Assembly (NCBI RefSeq): GCF_001463765.1
Contig: NZ_BBWK01000077.1
Coordinates: forward strand, 1 to 42,382
From: Aureimonas sp. AU4
Lineage (GTDB): Bacteria; Pseudomonadota; Alphaproteobacteria; Rhizobiales; Rhizobiaceae
Length of the DNA: 42,382 bases
Reading direction: 5' to 3'
Shown: in pieces, positions 16,138 through 24,772 of the stretch
Numbering within the stretch: position 1 is the first letter of the stretch
How the letters are laid out: each line of letters opens with the position of its first letter
Program-made: the position numbers and the translations under genes
The notes under the pieces: generated by a model
Databases searched by the model: none
Told to the model about the DNA's origin: nothing
The model's input: the letters and a program-made list of their open reading frames with translations, nothing else

Positions 16138-17718
16138 ATGCGTCGGATGATCTGGGCCGCGACGATGGCTTTAGCGGCGGGTGTCGCGCAGGCGCAGGAC
16201 AAGCCCGTGGTGAACGCGGGCACGCGCGCGCCGGACTGCACCGCCCGTGTGAACTACGACCGCAACGCCGACCTGCCGGGCTACCTGGACGGCGACGGCA
16301 TCTGCCAACCCTTCCTGCCGCTGAACCAGCTCATCCCGGCCGGGCGTGACGCCAGCTTCTACACAGACGACTTCACGGACGCCGCGATCCGCACACGCTG
16401 GCAGAGCTGCAAGGCCGACGAGGCGTGTGCGGCCGCCGCCCGCAAGGGGGCGCAGGGCTTCGCCCGCGTCGAGACGCGCGAGACCGGGACGGTGGGCGCG
16501 ACGGGCCGGATCGACCCCGAGGGCGACGTCGATCTCGCTGCGATCCGCCGGCCCGCCTTCTTCGGGCAGGAGCCCTATCGCGAGCCGATCGCGGCCAGCG
16601 ACGCAAGCGCCCATACGGTCGAGTTCACCGCGCCGCGCGACGCTCTCGAGCGCACCAAGCTCGGCAAGACCGGCGAGATCAAGCTGCGCGGCTGGTATAT
16701 CCGGGGCGACGGCATCAGCAGTGAGGACGGCACCCGTCAGCGCGCGCTCGTCGTCATGAACAACGGCGGCGGCAACGAGATCACCGCGATCGACGATCCG
16801 CGCTCCGAGCTCGTCACGCGCGACGCGGCCAGCGGTAAGTTCACGCTCTCCGACAAGCCCGACGGCCTGACCGAGGAAGCGGGCATGCGCCACTGGCGGG
16901 GCTTTGCCGCCGCCTTCCATGCGGCCGGCTTCGACGTCCTCGTCACCGACCGGCGCGGCAACGGCATCTCGGGCGGCGGGAACGGCTTCAACACGGCCGA
17001 GCAGGCGAATGACATAATGCGCGAGTTCGACCAGCTCGGCACCGGCGAGGGCCTGCGGGCGATGGGAGCCAAGGGCGGCACGCTGACGGGCAAGGCGGCG
17101 GCCGACGCCGTGCTGCAGGGCGCGGACATCGCGGCGATGCCGATCGTCCTCATGGGCTACTCGCGCGGCTCCTATGCGGTCGCCTACGCCATGCAGAAGA
17201 ACTTCGTCACCGACTGCAACCGCGATGTTCCGGGTGGCACCTGCGCGCCGGCCCTCGCCCGCGCCAACATCCGGGGCGCGATCCTCTATGGCCCGAACTC
17301 GGGCGGTCTCGGCACGCGGGTCGCCGGCCACGACATGATCGAGGCGGCACTGCGCGAGGAGTTCGCGACCACCTACTATCCCGACGGCGAGGTGGCGGCC
17401 GGCGTCGCGCGCTGGCCGGCGCTGCAGATCGTGAAGGGCACCTGGGACTACGTCGAGGGGATGGAGGGCGCGTTCGCGAGCTACAACCGGGCGACGGGCC
17501 TGAAGGACATGTTCGTGTTCCACGGCCCCCATGGGCTCGCCATGCAGTCCGACGGCAACATGGCGCTGGCGGGCGAACGCATGGCGCGCTTCGCCCGCGC
17601 CGCCGCGTTCGGACAAAGCCGCCTGGAGGGCACCACGCCGCCGGCCGACCTGCGCGAACTGGTTCTGTCCGCCCCGGCGATCTGGGACACCAACACGGAC
17701 CCGACCGGTCCGCGATAG
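16138..17718 (+). CDS. Secreted alpha/beta hydrolase
   Basis: 526-aa exported protein. GGGGAGG (16124-16130) precedes the ATG by 7 bases, and the first 20 residues (MRRMIWAATMALAAGVAQAQ) form a clear Sec signal peptide. The C-terminal two thirds have an alpha/beta hydrolase core: strand LVVMNNGGGNE, then FDVLVTDRRGNGISGG, the nucleophile elbow GYSRGS (Ser342), an acid candidate Asp437 in KGTWDYVEG and the His candidates in FHGPHG (462, 465). Residues 25-165 form an N-terminal region with six cysteines overall that may pair in the periplasm. It stands alone after the sugar operon and converges with the next operon. Substrate unknown; an esterase or peptidase role is equally possible. Confidence 0.75.
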   Translation: MRRMIWAATMALAAGVAQAQDKPVVNAGTRAPDCTARVNYDRNADLPGYLDGDGICQPFLPLNQLIPAGRDASFYTDDFTDAAIRTRWQSCKADEACAAAARKGAQGFARVETRETGTVGATGRIDPEGDVDLAAIRRPAFFGQEPYREPIAASDASAHTVEFTAPRDALERTKLGKTGEIKLRGWYIRGDGISSEDGTRQRALVVMNNGGGNEITAIDDPRSELVTRDAASGKFTLSDKPDGLTEEAGMRHWRGFAAAFHAAGFDVLVTDRRGNGISGGGNGFNTAEQANDIMREFDQLGTGEGLRAMGAKGGTLTGKAAADAVLQGADIAAMPIVLMGYSRGSYAVAYAMQKNFVTDCNRDVPGGTCAPALARANIRGAILYGPNSGGLGTRVAGHDMIEAALREEFATTYYPDGEVAAGVARWPALQIVKGTWDYVEGMEGAFASYNRATGLKDMFVFHGPHGLAMQSDGNMALAGERMARFARAAAFGQSRLEGTTPPADLRELVLSAPAIWDTNTDPTGPR

Positions 17719-17719
17719 G

Positions 17720-17744
17720 AAGCGTTCCGGCAGGGAACCGCTCA
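17720..17744. terminator. Imperfect hairpin between convergent genes
   Basis: AGCGTTCC (17720-17727) can pair with GGAACCGCT (17734-17742), with one bulged C. It covers the short gap between the hydrolase and FAD-dehydrogenase stop codons. No T-run, so termination here is uncertain. Confidence 0.3.
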
Positions 17745-19118
17745 GATGACCTTGCCGGGGTTCAGCGTGCCGCGTGGGTCGAGCGCGGTCTTGAGGAGAC
17801 GCATGGTCGCGATCTCGGCGGGGCTGCGCGAGTGGTGGAGATAGTCGCGCTTCAGGACGCCGATGCCGTGCTCCGCCGAGATCGACCCGTGGTAACGGGC
17901 GATCAGGGAGTAGACGACTTCCTTCAGCGCCCCGATGCGCTCGGGCGTCGGCAGTCCCGTGGTCAGGTGCAGGTTGCCGTCCGCCAGATGCCCGAAGACG
18001 TGTAGCCCGAGGACATCGGGGACTTCGCGCCGGAGCGTGGCCTCCACCTCGGTCGCGAACGCCTCCATCGCGCCGAGCGGCAGCGAGACGTCGAAGTCGA
18101 CCGGCACCGTGAACAGGCGCTGTTCCGCCTCGAAATCCTCGCGGATCCTCCACAGCTCGTCGCGCTGGCGCGAGGATTGCGCAACGACGGCGTCCTCGAT
18201 GTCCCCTGCCTCGAGCGCTGCTCCGACCACCGCTTCGAAGAGAGCCGGGTCGCCGTCCGGCTCGAAGCCTTCGGCCTCGCACAGGCCGTAGACGGCGGCT
18301 CCGGGCACGACAGGGCGCCGCGCGCCGCAAAGGGCCTCGACGTTGCGCTCGAAGAACTCCGGCCACATGATCTCGAAGCTCGACAGCGTGCCGCGCAGGT
18401 CGCGCTGGAGGCGCGCGAGCGTGCGGACCGCCGCGTCGAAGCTCGGGAAAGCCAGAAGCGCGGTGGCCACGGTAGCCGGCGCCGGATGCAGTCTCAGGAC
18501 GGCACGGGTGATGATCCCGAGCGTTCCCTCCGAGCCGATGAAGAGCTGCTTCAGATCGTAGCCCGTGTTGTCCTTGCGGTAGGGGCTGAGATGCGAGAGG
18601 ACCGTGCCGTCGGCCAGCACGCACTCGAGGCCGAGAACCTGGTCGCGCGCCACGCCGTAGCGCAGCGCCTGGAAGCCGCCGGCATTGGTGGCCAGCGCCC
18701 CGCCCAGCGTCGCGGTGCCGCGCGCGCCGAAGTCGAGGCCGAAGCGCAGACCGCTCGCCGCGCAGCGCTCCTGGATCGTCTGGATGACGGCGCCCGCTCC
18801 GGCCTCGACGGTCAGTGCGGCCTCGTCCGGCGCGTCGACGGCGTTCATGCGCTCGAGCGAAACGAGGATGCTGGCCCCATCCGCCCGCGTCGCCTGGTTG
18901 AGATTGGTGCGTCCGCCTTCGGGCACCACCGCGATGCCCTCGCGATCGCAAAGGGCGAGCACCTTCGAGACCTCTTCGGTCGAGCCCGGCTTCACCAGCG
19001 CCCTCGCGAGCGTCGGCTCGTTCGTCCAGAAATCCATCGGCCTCGAGCGCAACTCGTCGCCCGGGACGACATGCCGCTCGCCCGTGATCGCGGCGAGCGC
19101 CCCGATGATGTCTCCCAT
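17742..19118 (-). CDS. FAD-linked 2-hydroxyacid dehydrogenase (GlcD/D-lactate dehydrogenase type)
   Basis: 458-aa FAD-binding oxidoreductase of the PCMH fold. The N-terminal half carries VVPEGGRTNLNQ for the pyrophosphate, GLDFGARGTATLGGALATNAGG and the diagnostic FIGSEGTLGIITRAVLRL. The C-terminal domain has GHLADGNLHL and SAEHGIGVLKRDYL, typical of D-2-hydroxyglutarate/D-lactate dehydrogenases, and ends LDPRGTLNPGKVI. GGAAGG stands 7 bases before the start. It is the last gene of the ABC-transporter/ureohydrolase operon and starts one base after the nitrilase stop. It would oxidise a D-2-hydroxy acid and pass electrons to the respiratory chain. The specific acid is unknown. Confidence 0.88.
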   Translation of the reverse strand: MGDIIGALAAITGERHVVPGDELRSRPMDFWTNEPTLARALVKPGSTEEVSKVLALCDREGIAVVPEGGRTNLNQATRADGASILVSLERMNAVDAPDEAALTVEAGAGAVIQTIQERCAASGLRFGLDFGARGTATLGGALATNAGGFQALRYGVARDQVLGLECVLADGTVLSHLSPYRKDNTGYDLKQLFIGSEGTLGIITRAVLRLHPAPATVATALLAFPSFDAAVRTLARLQRDLRGTLSSFEIMWPEFFERNVEALCGARRPVVPGAAVYGLCEAEGFEPDGDPALFEAVVGAALEAGDIEDAVVAQSSRQRDELWRIREDFEAEQRLFTVPVDFDVSLPLGAMEAFATEVEATLRREVPDVLGLHVFGHLADGNLHLTTGLPTPERIGALKEVVYSLIARYHGSISAEHGIGVLKRDYLHHSRSPAEIATMRLLKTALDPRGTLNPGKVI

Positions 19119-19119
19119 C

Positions 19120-19899
19120 TCAGCGCCTTCCGGATCGTGCGCGCAGTTCGCCGAGATAGTCGTTGGCCGCCCGGGTGGCCTCGAAGCCGGCCGGGTCGAG
19201 ATCGGCGAGGAGCATGTCCGGTTCGGCTTCGCCGGCCTGGGCCAGCGCCCTGCCGTCGGGAGCCGCTATGACCGAGAGCCCTTGGTAGCGGAACGCGGCG
19301 TCCGATCCGCACCAGTCGGCGTAGGAGACGAAGACGCCGTTCTCGAAGGCCCGCGTCGGAACGAGGCTGCGGGCGATGAAGCGCGCGCCGTCGCCAAACG
19401 GCAGGGCGGTGGGCACCAGGACGAGATCCGCGCCGGCCGTGGCGAGCTCGCGCACGGTCTCGGGAAACTCGACGTCGAAGCAGACGAGAAGACCGATCCG
19501 AAGCCCCGCGAGCTCGACGAGGGGCGAGACCGCTTCGCCCGGCGAGAAGGCGTCTCGCTCGTAGTCGCCGTAGAGGAAGCGCTTGGCGTAGCTGGCGGGC
19601 GCCTTGCCCGGCTGCAGGAAGACGGCGGCGTTGCGCACTTGGCCGTCCTCGACGACCGGGAGGCCCAGCGCGAGCGCGACGCCCGTGCGGGCGACGAGCT
19701 CGGCAAGGCGGGCGATCGTGTCCGGCGCCTGTTCGGCCGATGCCCGCAGCGTCGCCGCGCCCGCGCCGTAGCCGGGCAGCGCGAGTTCGGGCATGTGCGC
19801 GAGATCGGCGCCGGCAGCGCGCGCGCTCGCGAGCATGTCACCGACCTCGGGAAGGCCGAGGGGCTTGCCGGCGTCAAGCTGAAAGAGGGCGAGGCGCAT
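19120..19899 (-). CDS. Carbon-nitrogen hydrolase (nitrilase superfamily amidase)
   Basis: 259-aa nitrilase-superfamily enzyme with the complete catalytic triad: Glu38 (MPELALPGY), Lys106 (YAKRFLYGD) and Cys140 (LLVCFDVEFPE). It ends with YLGELRARSGRR rather than a second domain, so it is a free-standing amidase such as an aliphatic or omega-amidase. The start ATG shares a base with the permease stop (TGATG), so it is translationally coupled to the transporter. In this operon an amide intermediate is expected: for example 4-guanidinobutyramide hydrolysed to 4-guanidinobutyrate, which the upstream ureohydrolase could then split. That assignment is inference. Confidence 0.88.
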   Translation of the reverse strand: MRLALFQLDAGKPLGLPEVGDMLASARAAGADLAHMPELALPGYGAGAATLRASAEQAPDTIARLAELVARTGVALALGLPVVEDGQVRNAAVFLQPGKAPASYAKRFLYGDYERDAFSPGEAVSPLVELAGLRIGLLVCFDVEFPETVRELATAGADLVLVPTALPFGDGARFIARSLVPTRAFENGVFVSYADWCGSDAAFRYQGLSVIAAPDGRALAQAGEAEPDMLLADLDPAGFEATRAANDYLGELRARSGRR

Positions 19900-20681
19900 C
19901 AGCGGCGTTCCCACGCGCCCAGCAACTTCGGCAGGTCGCCGAAGCGCGCGACGAGACCGAAGACCAGCGCGGCGAGCGCCACGAACAAAACCGAGATCGA
20001 GGCCATCACCGGCGTGTAGCCGTAGCGCAGCGCGTTGAAGATCTTGATCGGCACGGTCTCCATCGTGAAGCCGACCGTCATGTAGGCGATGATGTATTCG
20101 TTGAGCGACAGGACGAAGGCGAAGGCGAAGCCCGACACGAGGTAGGGCCGGATCATCGGCAGGACGATCGTGCGGCGCACCGCCGCCTCGCTCGCGCCCA
20201 TGGTGCGCGCCGCTTCCACGATCTCGCGGTCGATCGAGGAGAAGCCGAGGGTGAGCGTCACGAGTGGCAGGCTGGTGAAGAAGATCGCGTGGCTGACGAC
20301 CACCGTGAAGGCCGAGCCGTAGAAGCCCGCCGTCGACCAGAAGGCGAGCGCGCCGAGCGCGGTGATCACGGGCGGCAGCACGAAGGGCGAGACGCCGAGG
20401 AGCTGCACCATGCGCCCGATGAGCGTCGTGCGCCGCCACAGGGCGTAGGCGATCGGCAGCGCGATCAGGACCGCGAGGGCCGCCGCCAGGAGCGCGATCG
20501 ACACCGAGGTGAGAAGCGCCCCGCGCCAGTCGGGATCGGTGAAGATCGCGCCGTACCAGCGCAGCGACAGGCCCTTGGGCGGAAAGACGAGGCTTTGCTG
20601 GGCGTTCAGCGACACGCCCGCGATGATCGCGACGGGCGCGGCGAGAAACAGGCCGACGAGGGCGAAGAGCAGGCGGCTCAT
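19899..20681 (-). CDS. ABC transporter permease (PotC-type)
   Basis: 260-aa inner-membrane permease of the spermidine/putrescine family. It has about six helices, starting LLFALVGLFLAAPVAIIAGVS, a periplasmic LSLRWYGAIFTDPDWRGALL segment diagnostic of PotC-like proteins, and the EAA loop EAARTMGASEAAVRRTIVLP. Its start overlaps the previous permease stop by 4 bases (ATGA), and its stop shares a base with the nitrilase start. It pairs with the PotB-type permease to form the channel. These transporters carry polyamines, opines or other cationic or amide compounds. Confidence 0.9.
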   Translation of the reverse strand: MSRLLFALVGLFLAAPVAIIAGVSLNAQQSLVFPPKGLSLRWYGAIFTDPDWRGALLTSVSIALLAAALAVLIALPIAYALWRRTTLIGRMVQLLGVSPFVLPPVITALGALAFWSTAGFYGSAFTVVVSHAIFFTSLPLVTLTLGFSSIDREIVEAARTMGASEAAVRRTIVLPMIRPYLVSGFAFAFVLSLNEYIIAYMTVGFTMETVPIKIFNALRYGYTPVMASISVLFVALAALVFGLVARFGDLPKLLGAWERR

Positions 20682-21538
20682 GCCGTGCCCCCCACCCGAC
20701 GCGCGCCGAACAGGGCGGTGAGCGAGACGAGGAGAATGCTCGCCAGCACCAGGAACACGGCCATCGCGGCGGCGAACGGCATGTTGGACTGGTAGATCGC
20801 CTGATCGGTGATCAGCACCGAAAGCGTCCAGTGCTGGGGGCGTCCAAGGAGCTGCGGCAGGAGGTAGGAGCCGAGCGCGAAGACGAAGACCACGACGAAG
20901 GTCGCGGCCAGCGCGCCGCGCAGCGCCGGCAGGATCACGGTGAGAAAGGCACGCACAGGCGAGGCGCCGAGCGTCTCGGCCGCCTCGCCGAGCGCGGGGT
21001 CGAGACGCGAGAACGAGGGGTAGAGCACCAGCACGCAATAGGGCAGCGCCTGGTAGGACATGCCGAGAAGCACGGCCGCGAAGCTTGGCGTGAAGGCCGC
21101 CGGCGACGTCATCAGGCCGAGGGCGACGAGGAGGTTGGAGACGCCGGCCGTGCGCGACAGGAGCGTGGACCAGGAGAAGCCGATGATCACCTCGGACAGG
21201 GACAGGACGGCGAGAAGCGCGACCAGCCAGGGCACCTGCGCGCGGCGCGGCAGGCGCGACAGGAGGTAGGTGAAGGGCGCGCCGACCACGAGGCAGACCA
21301 GGGCGACGAGGGCGGAAAGACCGAGCGAGAACAGAAGGATCTCGCCGAAGAAGACCGACAGGAAGCGCGCATAGTTGGCCGTGGTCAGGATCGGCTCGTA
21401 GAAGCCGCCCTGCACGCGCTGGAAGAAGGATACGGCGATCATCAGGCCGAAGGGCACGACGAAGAAGGCGCCGAGCATCAACGCGGGAAAGACCAGCGCC
21501 GCCTGCCCGCTCGGCGTCCGCGAACCGGCCGTGCTCAT
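20678..21538 (-). CDS. ABC transporter permease (PotB-type)
   Basis: 286-aa permease with about six helices. After a short N-terminus, helix 1 is ALVFPALMLGAFFVVPFGLM, followed by the typical TTANYARFLSVFFGEILLFS. The EAA-type loop reads GEAAETLGASPVRAFLTVIL, and LLPQLLGRPQHWTLSVLI is the usual segment after it. Start at 21538 overlaps the ATPase stop by 4 bases. It is the larger of the two permeases of this transporter. Confidence 0.9.
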   Translation of the reverse strand: MSTAGSRTPSGQAALVFPALMLGAFFVVPFGLMIAVSFFQRVQGGFYEPILTTANYARFLSVFFGEILLFSLGLSALVALVCLVVGAPFTYLLSRLPRRAQVPWLVALLAVLSLSEVIIGFSWSTLLSRTAGVSNLLVALGLMTSPAAFTPSFAAVLLGMSYQALPYCVLVLYPSFSRLDPALGEAAETLGASPVRAFLTVILPALRGALAATFVVVFVFALGSYLLPQLLGRPQHWTLSVLITDQAIYQSNMPFAAAMAVFLVLASILLVSLTALFGARRVGGTA

Positions 21539-22572
21539 GCCGCCTCGGCCGGAAAGACGGTGGCCGCGCCCGGCTTGAGCGCGAGCGACACGCGCGAGCC
21601 GGCGGGCGCGACGGGGGCGCCGGCCTCGCGATGGGCGATGATCCGCGTCTCGCCCGCGCGCAGGTAGATCTCGATCGCCGAGCCCATGTCGCGCACGAAC
21701 TCGACCGTCGCCGCGATCGGCCCCTCGCCTTCCGGCAGGAGGATCACGTCCTCCGGGCGCACCGACAGGAGGGCCGTCGCGCCCGGCAAGGCGACGCCCG
21801 GCAGAAGGCCACCCGAGGCGAGCCGGGCGCCGCCGCTCTCGCGGCGTGCCTCGATCAGGTTGGTCTGGCCGAGGAAGTCGGCGACGAACGGGGTCGCGGG
21901 CCGGCGATACACCTCGATCGGCCGGTCCATCTGCAGCACCCGGCCGTTCTGCATGACCACGACCTGGTCGGCCATGGTCATCGCTTCGCGCTGGTCGTGC
22001 GTGACGACGATCGTGGTGATGCCGAGCCGCTGCTGAAGAAGGCGCAGCTCCACCTGCATCGCCTCGCGCAGCTTGGCGTCGAGCGCCGACAGCGGCTCGT
22101 CGAGGAGGAAGAGGCGCGGCGCGACCGCGAGCGCGCGGGCGATCGCCACGCGCTGGCGCTGGCCGCCGGACAGCTGCGTGATGGCCCGCCCCTCGACGCC
22201 CGGCAGGCGCACGAGGTCGAGAAGCTCGCGCACCCGCGCCTCGGCCTCGCCCCGGCTTGCCCCCCGCAGGCGCAGGGGATAGGCGATGTTGTCGCCGACC
22301 CTCAGGTGCGGGAACAGGGCCAGCGACTGGAACACCATGCCGAAGCCCCGCTTGTGGACGGGAACGCGGGTGATCGTCTCGGCGCCGAAGCGGATATCGC
22401 CGCTGGTGGGCGTCTCCAGCCCCGCGACCATGCGCATGAGCGTGGTCTTGCCGCAGCCCGACGGCCCCAGAAGGCACACGAAGGTGCCCTCCGGGATCGC
22501 GAGGTCGACGGCGTCCACGGCCGCGGTCGCGCCGTAGCGCTTCGTGACGCCCGCGAGCACGAGTTCGGTCAT
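21535..22572 (-). CDS. ABC transporter ATP-binding protein (PotA-type)
   Basis: 345-aa ATPase. Walker A GPSGCGKTT, Q-loop FQSLALFPHL, signature LSGGQRQRV, Walker B FLLDEPLSALD and the switch VVTHDQREAMTM are all intact. A C-terminal TOBE domain follows (SVRPEDVIL, then EIYLRAGETRIIAH), as in spermidine/putrescine importers. The gene lies between the binding-protein gene (42-base gap) and the permeases (4-base overlap). It should energise import through the downstream permease pair. Confidence 0.93.
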   Translation of the reverse strand: MTELVLAGVTKRYGATAAVDAVDLAIPEGTFVCLLGPSGCGKTTLMRMVAGLETPTSGDIRFGAETITRVPVHKRGFGMVFQSLALFPHLRVGDNIAYPLRLRGASRGEAEARVRELLDLVRLPGVEGRAITQLSGGQRQRVAIARALAVAPRLFLLDEPLSALDAKLREAMQVELRLLQQRLGITTIVVTHDQREAMTMADQVVVMQNGRVLQMDRPIEVYRRPATPFVADFLGQTNLIEARRESGGARLASGGLLPGVALPGATALLSVRPEDVILLPEGEGPIAATVEFVRDMGSAIEIYLRAGETRIIAHREAGAPVAPAGSRVSLALKPGAATVFPAEAA

Positions 22573-22614
22573 GGGCGAAGGACTCCTGGTGGACGGATCG
22601 AACGGGACGCCGGA

Positions 22615-23700
22615 TCAGCCGACGATCAGCTCGGTCCACTTCTGGTTCAGCCAGTCGGCCTTCGAGACGTAGAGGTCGTAGCGCGGCACGATCGGCTCGG
22701 CGGTGGACGAGACGGCGGCGAACTCGGCATCCGTCAGGTCGAGAAGCGAGCGCTGGATCACCGGGGCGGTGCCGACCTTGCGGGCGAGCAGCGCCTGGGT
22801 CTCGGGCTGCGTCATGTAGTCGATGAATTCGTGCGCGACGTCGAGCTTGGTGGACGCCTTGCTGACGGCCCAGCAGCCCGAATCCGAGATGCCGCCCTCC
22901 TTCGGGAAGGTCGATCGCACCGGCGCGCCTTTGGACGCGGCCAGGCCCGTCACGTCGTGGTAGTACTGGCCCATCGGGATCTCGCCGGACTTCAACGCCG
23001 CCTCGAACTGCGCCTCGTCGCGATACCAGAGCTGCACGTTGGGCTTCACCTCGGCCAGCTTGTCCATGACCTTGAGGATGCCCTCCTCCGTGTCGAGGAT
23101 CCCGGTGCCGCCGAAGAAGGTCTTGGCCGTCACCTCGAGCAGGAACGAGTTCGAGACGAGCGCGAGCAGCCCGAGCTTGCCTTCGTTCGCCGGGTCCCAG
23201 AACGCGGCCCAGCTGTCGGGCGCGGTCGGATAGGCCTCGGTGTTGGTGACGAGATTGATGTACCAAGCGACGGCGCCCACACCCGCCACGCGCTCGTCGG
23301 GATACTTCACCAGGAAGGGCGGCAGGATGTCGGCGGCGTGCTTGATGCGTTTCAGGTCGAGCGGCGCCCAGAGCTCGGTGGTCAGGCCCTTGCGCATGGC
23401 CACCTGGCTGATCATCGACACGTCGGCCGGCGCGACGTTGGCGCGTGCCGCCTGCTCGAGCTGAACGAGCCAGGCCTCGCCGGTCGGCTCGGCGACGCCC
23501 TCCACCGCGATGCCCGTCGCCTTGGTGAAGGCGGGAAAGATGTTCCCGTCGAACGAATCCTTGAAGTAGCCGCCGTAGACGCCGACCTTGAGCGAGCGGT
23601 CCTGCGCGCGCAGGACGCCGGGCATGGCGAGCGCGGCGGCGCCGGCGGCGGCCCCGACGAGCACCGAGCGGCGGGTCGGATGGGCGATGGATGTCGTCAT
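22615..23700 (-). CDS. Spermidine/putrescine-type ABC substrate-binding protein
   Basis: 361-aa exported binding protein. The N-terminus has a twin-arginine-like signal (TRRSVLVGAAAGAAALAM, Arg10-Arg11) with cleavage near VLRAQ at residue 33. Mature protein begins DRSLKVGVYGGYFKDSF, and motifs GVGAVAWYINLVTNTEAY, WAAFWDPANEGKLGLL and AHEFIDYMTQPETQ are those of PotD-like proteins. It lies 22 bases after the ureohydrolase gene. The tandem Tat-like Arg pair may indicate Tat export, though many such signals are used by Sec. The ligand is probably a cationic amino or guanidino compound, judged from neighbours. Confidence 0.9.
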   Translation of the reverse strand: MTTSIAHPTRRSVLVGAAAGAAALAMPGVLRAQDRSLKVGVYGGYFKDSFDGNIFPAFTKATGIAVEGVAEPTGEAWLVQLEQAARANVAPADVSMISQVAMRKGLTTELWAPLDLKRIKHAADILPPFLVKYPDERVAGVGAVAWYINLVTNTEAYPTAPDSWAAFWDPANEGKLGLLALVSNSFLLEVTAKTFFGGTGILDTEEGILKVMDKLAEVKPNVQLWYRDEAQFEAALKSGEIPMGQYYHDVTGLAASKGAPVRSTFPKEGGISDSGCWAVSKASTKLDVAHEFIDYMTQPETQALLARKVGTAPVIQRSLLDLTDAEFAAVSSTAEPIVPRYDLYVSKADWLNQKWTELIVG

Positions 23701-23722
23701 GTCGCGTGTCTCCGTTCGTGGT

Positions 23723-24772
23723 TCAGGGCTTGGGGCTGCGGCTGGGCGAGAAGGGCACGAGGCTCAGGATCTCGAACAGCATCTGCGCGCCGGCATGGGC
23801 GGTGTTGGTGGTGGCGTCGTATTGCGGGGCGACCTCGACCACGTCGCCGCCGACGATGCGGATGCCCGCCAGCCCGCGCAGGAGCGCTTGCGCCTCGCGC
23901 GTCGACAGGCCGCCGATCTCGGGCGTTCCGGTGCCGGGCGCGAAGGCCGGGTCGAGGCTGTCGATGTCGAAGGAAAGGTAGACCGGCGCGTCGCCGACCG
24001 TCTGCTTCGCCATCTCGATGATGCGGGGAATGCCGAGCTCCGCGATCTCCTCCGCGTGGATCACGGTCATGCCGGACTCGGTGGAGAACTCCCACAGATA
24101 GTCCGACGAGCCCCGGATGCCGATCTGGATGGTGCGCGTGGGGTCGAGCACCCCGTCGAGCACCGCCTGGCGGAAGGGGCCGCCGTGGTGGAACTTGCAG
24201 CCCTCGTAGGGGCCGCTCGTGTCGCAATGGGCGTCGATGTGGATCATCGCGAGCGGCCGGTCGCGGCCCAGCGCGCGCAGGATCGGATGCGAGATCGAGT
24301 GGTCGCCGCCGACCGAGAGAGGAATGACGCCGGCGGCCGCGATGGCGGCCAGCGTCGCCTCGATGTCCTCGTGCGAGCTTGCAAGGTCGAAGCGCGAGCG
24401 GAAGGGCACGTCGCCGATGTCGGCGATCGAGAGGTCCATCACCGGCATGGTCTTCAGGACGTGGTTGTAGGGCCCGACGCGCTCGATCGTGCGCAGCGCC
24501 CTCGGGCCGAAGCGGCAGCCGTTGCGGTTGGTGACGCCCAGATCCATGGGCACGCCGAGAAGCGCGACGTCGAGTCCCGAGAAGTCGGGCGCCGACCAGT
24601 CCATCGGCCGATACGGCACGTCGAGCAGCGTCGGCACCCCGGCAAAGGGCGCGACGCGCGTGCCCTTGGCGTTGAAGATGCGCGAGGCGACACGGGCAAA
24701 GCCCTCGTCGTAGATCAGGCGCCCGTTGTCGCCGCCGAACCGGGCGCGAAGGGCTTCGAGATCGAGCGTCAT
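23723..24772 (-). CDS. Agmatinase-type ureohydrolase
   Basis: 349-aa member of the arginase/agmatinase family. All six manganese ligands are present: His158 (GGDHS), Asp180, His182 and Asp184 (IDAHCDT), and Asp269 and Asp271 (SFDIDSLDP, followed by AFAPGTGTPEIGG). The family removes urea from a guanidino group: agmatine, 4-guanidinobutyrate, guanidinopropionate or arginine. The N-terminal 60 residues, with VPTLLDVPYRPMD, resemble guanidino-acid hydrolases, so guanidinobutyrase is as likely as agmatinase. Its start overlaps the aminotransferase stop by 4 bases, so the two enzymes are co-translated. Product would be an amine or GABA-like acid plus urea. Confidence 0.9.
   Translation of the reverse strand: MTLDLEALRARFGGDNGRLIYDEGFARVASRIFNAKGTRVAPFAGVPTLLDVPYRPMDWSAPDFSGLDVALLGVPMDLGVTNRNGCRFGPRALRTIERVGPYNHVLKTMPVMDLSIADIGDVPFRSRFDLASSHEDIEATLAAIAAAGVIPLSVGGDHSISHPILRALGRDRPLAMIHIDAHCDTSGPYEGCKFHHGGPFRQAVLDGVLDPTRTIQIGIRGSSDYLWEFSTESGMTVIHAEEIAELGIPRIIEMAKQTVGDAPVYLSFDIDSLDPAFAPGTGTPEIGGLSTREAQALLRGLAGIRIVGGDVVEVAPQYDATTNTAHAGAQMLFEILSLVPFSPSRSPKP

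Noticed and set aside
16171-18951. Long minus-strand frame spanning the hydrolase and FAD-dehydrogenase region
   Set aside because: It covers two recognised genes in other frames, has no family motif and reads as low-complexity Arg/Ala; it is an antisense shadow.
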